From Lineus longissimus (lineage: Eukaryota; Nemertea; Pilidiophora; Heteronemertea; Lineidae), in contig NC_088320.1 in the NCBI RefSeq assembly GCF_910592395.1, forward strand, positions 2,976,001-3,040,000: a DNA stretch of 64,000 bases. Direction: 5' to 3'. Positions within the stretch are counted from its first letter, which is position 1. Every line of letters begins with the position of its first letter. Shown here piece by piece: positions 11,801 to 22,700 of the stretch. The translations under genes were made by a program, and so were the position numbers. The notes under the pieces are model-generated. The model worked only from the letters and a program-made list of their open reading frames with translations, made no database searches and was not told the DNA's origin.

Positions 11801-14800
11801 CTGACGACACTGACAAAGGTAGTATAGGTCAGATCATGTCTGAAGTCGTCAACTTGGATGTTGTCTGTAGTGTTGTGGTACTGCCTGCCCGGTCCAACAC
11901 TGGCTAACAGCCGACAGCTCTGAATGAATTGGTGTTGCTGCTAATGTACGTTCCGTTCACAGCAGTTGCAAAGTTTTTTAACGATTCTTAGTTAACAAAC
12001 ATTCCCTGTTTTTGATATAAACTCGTATTTCCCCATTCACCACATGGCTGGTTAGATTCCATGCCACAAGGCAGAAAAAGTTATTTGAAAGCAAACTTGG
12101 CGCAGTGAGATATCCCACCTGCGTCAACGAGACCCGGGGTGGCGAAGAGTTTTATACTCACGTTCGTGCATCTATCCACAGCAAATCGAGGGTTTCAAGA
12201 ATAAATGGGACTTCTGGACCGTAAGTTTGAGCAGTGTTTTGGGTGCAGAAATATGTTCATACTCATACTGGTGCATCAGATTCAAAGTGATTACGGGCCA
12301 CCACAACAGAGTCGCCGAAAACCGAAAGGATCAGTCCAATCTAGAGCAGTTTTCTGAGCCCGTACCAAAATCTGATGCACGGTTGAGACTACGAGTTTGA
12401 AATGTGAATTGTAGGAACTGACGAAATCTTACATGAATTCCTTTCCGAAGTGTATTATATCACGGTGTTATTCTGGTCTGAAACTAGGCCTGAACGGAAA
12501 ACCACAACTTTAAGTCCGAGTGATGTCGTTATGAGCACAAGTATGTGGTGCATGAAGGTTATGTTCAAGTTATGATAGACTCACTAAAACACCAATTCTG
12601 TTCTGGTACAACTCATGGCCTTATCCCTAATTCGGATGTTTGTGACGCCCTATAGATGGATTAACTTCAAATGAAATCCAGTAGAAAGCGGCGAATTTTA
12701 CAATTCTTTAGAAATACACCTGATTTGTTGGCTTGAAAGAAGGTAAACCCTGCAGGAGTTGGCCATCTGGAGTCTATATACCAGCGGTATTACTCAATGA
12801 ATAAGAGCAAAGGATTCCAACTTTAAATCGTACTGTGATGAAAAAAACCCTATTCATTCAGTTTAGTCTAATTTCTCACCATGAACGTGTTCGTTCCAAC
12901 AGCCTCTTTATAGGTTCCAGACCATGGTTCACAAGACGGTAGGGAATATAAATCGGCATTTAATCACCTTCTTTAAGGCCATTTGTTTTTACCATCGTAG
13001 AAGAAAAACAACCGAAAAAGAACTATGGTGGCAAATTTTACCTAGCATTCTCGAGTTGGCTTTTGTTTATTTCTCTTCATCCAAACAGGAAGGAAGAAAG
13101 TCGCAGGCGGGCTTCGTGTCAGGAAGTAAATCAAGGCCAATGTAGCGTTTTGTTTCTTTCAAAGTTTCAGTGCTTTCAATTCTTACAATAACCACTCATT
13201 TTCAACGGGGGACCCCACCGAGAAAAACGGTGGTTGATATCGTCTAGATCAATTAAGAGAGGGTTAGATTTCGGAACTGATGCGTTGACGTACATACTTG
13301 CCGAAAATCATCCACTTTCCTTGTTTACTATTTATGGCGCAGTCGCATCCAACGAAATAGCTGTAATACGTCATCCTCAAAACATGCACTTTTTACATTA
13401 ATGTACATGTAGGCCTACAAAATATATTGAGGTTTCGTTTACGAAGATGCCAAAAATATCAACCTGACTAATTTAACAAACGTTGTACGGTTCTTGTACT
13501 TACCAATTTTTGGCGGAACTCCTTACAGGTACAATGTTTTTATCCAGAGATTGAAACTTCATATATACATCATTTTACGAAATTATCCACTGGCTTCATT
13601 CGTCACTCTGCCGGCAGCCTTGATATAGGCGTTTGAAGAATATTCTTAGCCATACACCTGCCCGATGTGAGCCTACCCAGGCTAGCTTTATATTTACACC
13701 CATCAACTTCGTAGATAGCTGCCAAGTTAAACCGGTTAATGAAGATTGCGCTTCTGCAGTATCTTATTCGTAGTTTTTGTTATCAAATTCTTGCCGGGTT
13801 TTAGTTAAGTTTGGTCTGGAAAAACAGTCGATTATGATAAATACTCATAATCACCCTAGCACTGGCTAACATGTTTGTGAGTTTTATACAAGTTGAATTA
13901 ATTTTCTGCAATCTCACTGAACCACTGACCCCGTCATAGCATACATGTAAGCCTGTCTGATCATTCGGACGCAAGGCATTGCTCGAAGGAATTGATACCA
14001 AATTGAAGGTATTGGTTGTCTCGTAATGTCGTTTTTTTACACCCTGTACTTATGAACTGCCTTCTAACTGTCCTATTGACAAGCTGTAAAGACGCATACA
14101 TCAGGTGACCTTTTTTGGGACACCCTGTCATCAATACAGTCACCAAGGAGCGTTAAAGGTTATTGGCGAGCTCAATCCTTCAATCACTGGACCATAAACA
14201 CGTAAAATCATATAAGCAATTATTAAATCTGGTATCAAAAGGTCATTGGTGTCAACTCTAAAATAAAGCGAAAGTTAAATAGTCAGTTGATTGGTTGCGT
14301 TCCCTGGCGAATCCATTTCAATCGGATTCGATTATTGGAATTCGCTGTTGATGTGAGGCAGGCAACGATAAATTTTTATTGAATTTTCTTCAATTGGACT
14401 TCCACAACGCTTACAAATGCTATTTGTGAGTTGGGTCTACTCGTTTTCGACTCACAATACGCTGGTCTGTCACAATGAGCAAGTGGCAACTTAACCTTCC
14501 GACAATAACAAAGAGAAGAAAAAAACCATTTTATTGATTTATTCCATAAAAAGATAACTTCGTTATATTTTCAATTATAAGCAGCGTGTATCTTAATCTT
14601 CCGGTCGACTGCCCCACGGAGAAAAATCGCGTGGACCTCAAAGACTCGCTCATCGAGAAATTGATGCTCCCCAGATGCCCCGGTGAGCTAAAAATACCTC
14701 CCCATTGAATGAAAGGAGTAGATGAATAGAGAACGGTATTACTTTTTCGCTCCAACGAATCTGGTGATTTTAAATTATCATTATATTAATGGGAATTATA

Positions 14801-15580
14801 GAAGGAGTCACTGTTGCAGATACTTTGGTCCTATGGATCTGAATGGAATGATGAAGACACATTCCAAGAGACTCCACCAATATTGTAATTTAGGATTTGT
14901 TCGCCAGGGGTGCTAACGGAAGGCGCACAATAAAAGCATTCGCTACTCGACAGCACCGACCTTGGCAGAGAATGAACAGTTCATCTCACAGGGATTGCGG
15001 TTTTGTCAGTAAAAGATATCCGGATTTTAAATTCGTAAGCTTGATGGACCGAAATAGCAATCAAATGCACCGACAAAACCTCAAATCTCCCCTGTGGATG
15101 GCTGCATATAGAGTGGTGATTCACCTGACAGCATACGTTTATTACGCATTACAAGAGCGCGCCTGCAAACATTACCCGACTATATATGCATGGTTTTTTT
15201 TCCCACCGCGGAAGGTGGCTTCTATGATAATACTGCCTGCTACACTACCAAAGCATTTTGCTCCAGAGACATCTTGCCGAAGATGATGGAACTTTGGCGA
15301 AAGGAACGACAATCTCATATGAATGTTTGACAAAAATCATTCCCATATTTATCCACGCGTATTCCAATAAAGGATTAGGCAATGCTAGGCAATGCTGTGA
15401 GCGGTTGATGCTTTTCAGAGGCGATCGTTCGCTGAACGGTAGGTGATATTAATATATTTGATTGGATATGATTGGAATTATAAACGAGACTGCGTCACTC
15501 GACTGAATGGGATTTTTTTCACACTTTAATTAGATTACATATTCGTGTAACGTTAATTTCATAACTTTTTTGTGTTTAAG
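8878..15580. other. Intergenic, no supported gene
   Basis: I see no exon with a domain, paired splice sites or a codon pattern convincing enough to report. The longest open frame (14897-15286) has low-quality composition and no recognisable family. Small inverted words occur near 12275 and 12370 (around CTGATGCAC) but are too short to interpret. Confidence 0.4.
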
Positions 15581-15586
15581 CTGCCC

Positions 15587-15666
15587 ACGTGACACGACGC
15601 CACAGTTTTATTGCGCGCGTGACGCCGTTGCGCCGCGTGACGTCATGACGTCTTCGTCATTTGCAT
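15587..15666 (+). promoter_or_regulatory. CRE/octamer-rich candidate promoter of the CNBD2-like gene
   Basis: Within about 80 bases lie CACGTG (near 15587), a full palindromic CRE TGACGTCA (15638-15645) directly followed by a second TGACGTC, and an octamer ATTTGCAT (15659-15666). The surrounding GCGCGCGTGACG is unusually CpG-rich for this AT-rich interval. It lies ~360 bases upstream of the first ATG at 16028. CRE elements often drive spermatid genes through CREM, which would suit a CNBD2 orthologue, but use of these sites is inference. Confidence 0.45.
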
Positions 15667-16027
15667 GAGGATCGCACTGATCTGGACCATGGACCTGGAA
15701 CCATTACATGGTTACCGCTCCTCAAAACGATTGTACCGAGTTTGTAATAAAACTATTGCCTGTCACTAGGTTAGGTAGGTCATGCAGCACACTAAAAGAG
15801 ACCCGTATCGCTTATCGAATCGAAGTACTGTCCTAAAAACAAGAACTTAGCCTACTCTCACATCAAATTTATGACAAGAAGGCACTTGGAAATGTTTACA
15901 TAAGTCAAGAATTTTCGAAGTAGGTTGTATTCTGTCACTGTTTTAGTTATTGTCTCTAAGGCAGAAGAGGTCCAGATCAAAATGTTCATTATACAGATCC
16001 ATACCATGTACATGTAGGCTATTAACC

Positions 16028-16711
16028 ATGTCTTCGTCAGAAAAAGAGATGCTGACTGTCACAGGAATTACCAAAACTCCATCATGCAAAATGATCTGTC
16101 CGATGTTTTCTGTGAATGTGAGTGAAGACAGACAATCAGATGGCCCCTCAAAGGTCGGAAACACGGACATGACTGTTGCAAAACCTGATAGGAAGTCGGT
16201 CTTAACGACGAAGACACTGCTGAAGATTATAGAAGCTGGCGAACGGAAAGCGGACACCGTGGAAGATGAATCTCGTCAGAATGATTCGATGGATACCTGC
16301 CGAAAACGAAACCTCCAAAAATGTGCGCCGTCAAAAGATGTGCTGGCGGTTCCAGTGAAGAAGCATGCCACCCGCAATGCGTGGGGTACGAATGTTGCAG
16401 AGATTCAACATGTCCGTCTTTCTTCGGTCGGTGTAAACAAACGGATGCAGGCTGGTTCGGAGGTACACATACTCGAAGTTGGACAGTCGAATCTCAGGAC
16501 CATTTCCTTCCTGTCTCGCCGCGGGGAATCTAACGTTTCTGTTCGGGTTGGCCGTGTTACATCCCAGTCTGCTAGGCTTCGATGCTCGGGTGTCGCTCTA
16601 CCAGAGTACACACGATATCTCCGCGAGAAAATGAGGGTACGCGTTAGACGAGGGACAAAGACTGGAAAACAAAATGAAAAAGGAGATATCGCAAAGGAGT
16701 CTTGTTCAGTG
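16028..16711 (+). CDS. Alternative first coding exon A of the CNBD2-like gene
   Basis: This open exon of 228 codons starts at an ATG preceded by TTAACC. It ends in phase 0 at a GTAAGT donor, the same phase as exon B, so either can join the microexon at 19592. Its C-terminal part has the pattern YLREK, then VRVRRG, then a GD pair, and exon B has YLRQE, then ILVRRG, then a GD pair. The two therefore look like homologous modules. The protein is basic and Ser/Thr-rich, with no known domain. It could instead belong to a separate upstream gene whose other exons I cannot see. Confidence 0.6.
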
Positions 16712-19700
16712 GTAAGTAACTGTTACCTTATTTTGTATTCAAATAATTTTACACGTCATCCGTCGTCATGCAAGACTAGTAGTAGAAGAAAAAAAGAAGT
16801 CGAACCCCTTACAATAAAAAGTAAGATTTTAATCGAAATTAATGTCGCACAAAAGTTTAACCAAGTAGACTTTAGGATTGATGTACATCGCCGGTGAGTC
16901 GGCATGAATTTGACTCACGAGAATTGTTTGGGAGGGAAGGGGGCTGATAAAACAGTCTCTCCACGGTGTTGTTAGACCAGTCCCGAACAGCGGACCATGA
17001 CAGATCGTTGTCGGGAAGCCACACCAGAGTGACAAACACAGCTATTCGAGCCCGCCCTACAAAGCCAAAGGCATTCTGTGTTCAAAATAACTATAAGTAA
17101 TCCTATCAATCATGCTTATGATGAGTAAACAGAGGTTATCGTCATGCAAAACTTTAGAATTAGAGAAAAAAAAGTATGATTTTAATCAAAATTAATGTCG
17201 CACAACGCACGATCGTTAGAATTGGATTTTGATTTATTACCTGCGGTGACAAATGGGGCATGCAGTGAAAGGAGACTATAAGATTGCCAGGTTCAAAAGC
17301 CAATTGAGGTTTAAAAATGGCCATTGGAGAATTCAATCAAATATCATGAACTCGCGAATGTATCGATTGAGCTATGATATGTCGCCTTTGTGGTTGTTGC
17401 AATGTAACGGGTCGCTCTGGTAAATAACAAGAAGGCGGGTTGTTTATGTTGAAAGCGCATCAGAGGTGAAGTGGTTCAACGTGAGAAGAACTTAAAATTA
17501 GGCTCGTACACGTTGAAATTTTGAATCGTTGGTTCAGGATGAGGTGAATCCAATACCATCTTTAAAAGTGGTTTTCACAAAGGCTTGAGTTAAACTTATA
17601 CATGTAGTGGTATCTCAAATCATAGAAATATGACTGTTTTAGATCACAAAATAAATTATTTCGACATTTCGTTTCGATCTAAGATGACTCAATGTGCGCA
17701 GTCGTACATGCGCGTCAAATATGATGTGAATTTGCTATGCAATAAGTTTCAGGTCATCATACACAGATCACTACAACTACATACATTGTGTGCATCACAG
17801 CACACTGTTTTACATCAACTCGGGGTGAAATCCAAAAAGACATTAATGTGCACTAATATGTATGCATTGTGTCCACACAATTTAATATCCTAAGATGCCA
17901 TTAAATAGCATTGTGGGTAGACTGGCATGACCATAAATCTCCGATAACTTATTCGCATTGGTATTACTACCGTGTCTCATGCATAATGATATATCGAATT
18001 GGGCCTACTCATCATCGAAGTGTCAAAACACAAATTTTTAGTCCTTCGCCAGCCATTCGGAAGGAACGCGAGACTCAGAGGATGATTTGGATTAACTGAA
18101 AGAAAGACCAGTGGATATGTCCTATTTCCATCACGAAGGGGAATTGTCAAAATGGATATCTGTTATGCTCAAACTAAATGTTAGAAATTCGTAGTATAAA
18201 ACACTTCGAAACGCTGAACCTCGGAACGAAATATCAATGAACCAATCGTGGGATATTTTGTCAGGATATATTGCATCGGATTCATCAGAATAGCCTAGGA
18301 ACAAGCTAGGTCTATCATATGGAATCGTCATTACCAAAAACCATTTGTGAGAATCACTTGCGAGGATAGTGGAACGAATGTGTTCCTAAATCGTCACCAA
18401 GGACTTTGAATCGTTCAACATCTAAGCAAAAATGGCGCTGGATATTCGCAGCCGGTACAAATCTAGTGGGGTACTGTTCAAGACGCTTCTTGAGCCCGTC
18501 CTTGAGGATAAGCCACGACATGTAGGAACTGCCGCGAGACATGTCCCAACTGACATAAATGCGGCTAAGGGGACACAGCGCAACAAATTGTCGGCTCAGA
18601 AAAGTCGCGGACGCAGGTTCAACACTCGATCAGAAAACAAGCAGTTGCTGTTGGCTCTCAAGAATAGATCACTTCGCCCGGCACAAGAGAGCAAAGTCAG
18701 AGCGCCGTTACTACCTTACTTGAGGCAGGAGGTTGAGACGCCACAGACTAGGAAGTTTAAGATTTTAGTCCGGCGCGGCCGAAGAGGGTCTGAAACTATC
18801 AAGGAATGGAACGTGAAGGGAGATTTTGACATTTCAGAACTAAAAAAGGTAGGCAACCGGCAAGGCAATCGTGAGGCGAGGTGTGGTTATAATTATGGTT
18901 ATTCATCACCTGGCAGATGCACCTAGTCTGCACGCAAACCATATCTACCCGAAGCTACGTCCCCACTTCCCCTCGGAATTGCCCTGTTGTCGATCACTCC
19001 ACCTCCGTAATCGTATTCAGGCTGGAAGTGTAGCGATGGAAGTTTGTTACGGTGTACTCGGCATTATCGGCCCACATCCACACCCTCCCTGAACAAGCCA
19101 AACCATAATCTCGCCGGAGTAGCGTAGATGACCAATCGAGTCTAAGCATCTATTTCACTTTGAATGTTGGCACACGCCAAGTCGGGTTCGTAATTCGGGT
19201 GTCTCCAAGTCTAGGCCAGCCGAGTGTTGGAAATCTTTGAAGCATCGGTTAGTACCGGCGTCTCTCCAGCCTTCTAGACAGTTACTGTTCGCTTTGAGCG
19301 GACGCGTTCTCCTCGTAACATTGGTTCCTCGAATCTCAGGCCTGCAGTGTCTCCTCATTTATCAAGGAAAACACAGGCGACAGCAACAAAACCAAGAACA
19401 AAACAAATGCTATGACGGGAGTTCTGATCTTCATGGCGACTCGTACACAGTGCCACGAGTGAGACATGAGATAGGGGAGGGACAAACATTGAGGGTAGCG
19501 AGCGCATGGTCTGTTGATTAAATTTATATCGATTGCTCTCACATGCCTGGTTATTAGTGTTTGGAATAACATGTCTCATCTATTTTCACAGGAAGAAATC
19601 ATCGAAGAAGTGCCGGTAAGTCTGTGGTTCGAGAGCTTTTTGAATCGCTGACATCCTTCATGTTAAGATTGTCAAGATGTGGTACAGAGTAAGGACACGT

Positions 19701-22700
19701 AAGATGTTGAATTTAGTAACCGCCATCGTAAAATAATTGAATAGCGTAAACATTTAGCTTATCAGCAACACACTCACCCCCAAACCACCCTGGGGAATCA
19801 TGCCGGCATGCCCGTTTCTAGCGAATGGAATGACTAGCGCTTGGGCCTGGGACAATCTGTAAATGGAAGACTCCCCCCGCGTCAATTTATGAAAAATATG
19901 CTCAAAGTTTTCTCGAAGAAATCTCAATATCATTAATTATTATGATATGTAAAGCTAATTTTCTTCCATCTTTATTCTCCGCAGTCGCTGGGTATGTGGA
20001 GAAAGTACGCCCGACTCGTCAAGCTCATGTGCGGCGTCTGCTTGGCACTGAAGACATACTCACAAGTCACCTTCGACCTCGAGAAGCTGACCGCCGGTGT
20101 CTCCACCAAGCGGACACTGACCACAGGTGACAATGGCGACGAAAAGGCGGAAGACATTTTCTTCAATCCGGATGACTTCAAGACCAAGTGTGAGGTAATG
20201 AAGACCATTTGGATACGACAGTGGAACTAACGTCTATTCCCAGACCTAGTCAAAACATGTATATTGTGCATGTCCTACATCTTTCAATTGAACACGAGTT
20301 GTTTTCGGCGCATTTGTAGTGCCTTTTTTCCCACTAGTCGTCGTTTCTATCAGTGCTGTTTGGTGGCCGTAATATACGTCTGGTAACGCTTGGAGGTCCA
20401 TGGAGGTTTGGCGAAATTTCTTCATGGAACTCATTGTTGTATCGGCCCTCGAAAACCGTCTGGGCCGGTGTAACATCTGTGGTTGTTTCCCATGTGTCAG
20501 TGTTTCCAAACAATAGGCAGCTAGAGAGACCACGACTTTTCAATAGGGGGGATACACAGAAAAACTTGTCAATCTATTTTTGAGCGTTCCCAAACAATGA
20601 GGGGAAACACTCAAAAACAGAAACACTCAAAAACATTACACCGGGACAACCACTGGAATGGCTTCGTTGGCTCGAAAACACCACATGTGGTTGTGTGGTA
20701 TGCACAGTGAAGCTATCAATTGCATCATTCATGTTGTCCTTTTCCAGGAGACATGGCCGACTGAGTTAATCCACGTTGTTGAAGCGAACCCGAAGAACCG
20801 CACCGAAGAGGAGGTGCGGTCCATCAAGCGCGTAATGAGCAGCTTGCCCAGTTTCCGGCGCTATACGAAGGAGATGCAAAACCTACTCAGCAAGGTGGTC
20901 AGATACTGCAAGTAGGTCAGAGTTAATAGAAGGGCAGTGTCTTCGTGACGTCACAGTAGTGCTGTCCTCAAATAGTTTTGTGATCGACGAATCCACCAGT
21001 TACATTATTCTTTTCCTGCCAAAAACACATATTCTGTTAGTTTTTCTGGTCTTGTTTGTTAATGCCATGGCCTTTGTTGCGTCTGCGTCGCGGAAATAAA
21101 TTCATAGACAGAGTGTGACTAACTACGCACTGTGGAGCTGCGGCCTTACAAGAGGATAGCTCGTCCCGTATTGTATTTGCAGGTACGGCCCAAAGAGAGT
21201 GATCATTCGGAAAGGTCACATAGGTCATAGCTTCTACTTCATCTTCTCGGGAGCGGTGCAGGTTGTGTTTGACAAGGAGGACATCAGTATCTTCACAAAG
21301 CCGGAAATATCGGTGCTCAAAAAAGGTCAGGTCTTCGGGGTGAGTTTTCGTGTTTTCCTTCTTCTTCTTCTTCCTGCGGCGAGGAGAGGTAAAGGTGGGC
21401 TGGCCTTATCTATTTGATAGATTAAGAGTCAAAAGTCGTTCCAGCTCACTCTTACTCTCAGCCCCGTAGTGTCCGACATCAACGTGTTCTTGACAAACGA
21501 GCATCCCGTTACTGGTGATCCCTGGTAAATGGGACTTTTTAATTGCCATTCACACCTCCAGACTATTGAATCGACGTGGCTAGTGCGGACGTGTTACCAG
21601 CTTGACCCCTCCAGACAAGTAGTTCTATACATGAAGTGCGAATTCCAGTATTAGGGAAAGTAAACTCCAGACTGGATGCAGCAACCAATAAAACAGGATC
21701 CGTCACACAATGTGAATCTTTAAAATTTTATGTCATTTCCTCCGCTAACAGGAAATAGCGCTGCTCCGCCACTCGGTCAGGAACGCCACTATTGTCTGCG
21801 CAGAGGAGACTGAGCTTTTGGCGGTCGACAGGGAGGAGTTCAACGAATACGGCCTGTACGATCTCTTCTTAAAGGAATGCCAGGACCGGATTGAATTCAT
21901 GGGGTAGGTGAAATTAGAAGGAATGGGCTCGAACAACCATGATTCCATAATCTCTTGTTTCTTGAATACTCGGAAACGGTCTTAGACCGATGAATCAATA
22001 GTATACCTGCTTCCCGAAATTGGTGGCTTGCATTGGAACTAACTTTTTCCCCCTTGTCCGTCATTAAAGGCATTCAAGTGTGTTGGTCAACCATGACTAT
22101 CTCCTTTGTCCCTCCACCATAAGGCCTAGTTTCCCCTTATGACATCACTATTTCGGACACTCAGCGCCCCATTTCTGGAAAGGGTATACTCAGAGCCGTA
22201 GAACAACAAAATGTATCAATGTCGTCCCTAGCGGTGAAGAGGCGTACTAGTTTTTGGCGCCACCACGATTTGGCGGATGCCGCCCATGGCGCTCTCAATA
22301 GACCAATGTTGTTTCCCCCCAAAATTTACTTTTCCACCACCAGACTACACCACCTATGTTCGACATGGCAACAGCGGGATATCGAGGATCTCTGTTACGT
22401 TAGCAGAATCGAAGAGTACAGTTACAACAAGGTCATCGTGAAGGACGCCAGGAAGTCAGAGTGGTTATATTTTGTTTGCAAAGTAAGTCCCTCTAATGGC
22501 CATCGGTGGAAACATGAATTATGTTAGTTTCAATAGGGGGAAACAGAGTAAACCCTTTCAATCTTACAGTGTTCTGAAAAACAATTTACACCCGCAAAGG
22601 TTCAGGCGGGACGTCTGTTTGTCAGCGTGGTTAGAGATGGCGTGGCGATCTTAAATCATTTGGTTTCTCAATATGAACTGGTAACGGTATGGGTGATCAA

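Noticed and set aside
14897-15286. 129-codon open frame on the plus strand
   Set aside because: No domain, no plausible splice context and no protein-like pattern of hydrophobic and charged residues. It is most likely a chance frame.
15950-16027. Upstream extension of exon A
   Set aside because: The frame is open from 15950 but begins at TTG. The first in-frame ATG with a reasonable context is at 16028.
15943-16257. 104-codon minus-strand frame
   Set aside because: It is a shadow of exon A of the CNBD2-like gene and no splice or family evidence supports it.
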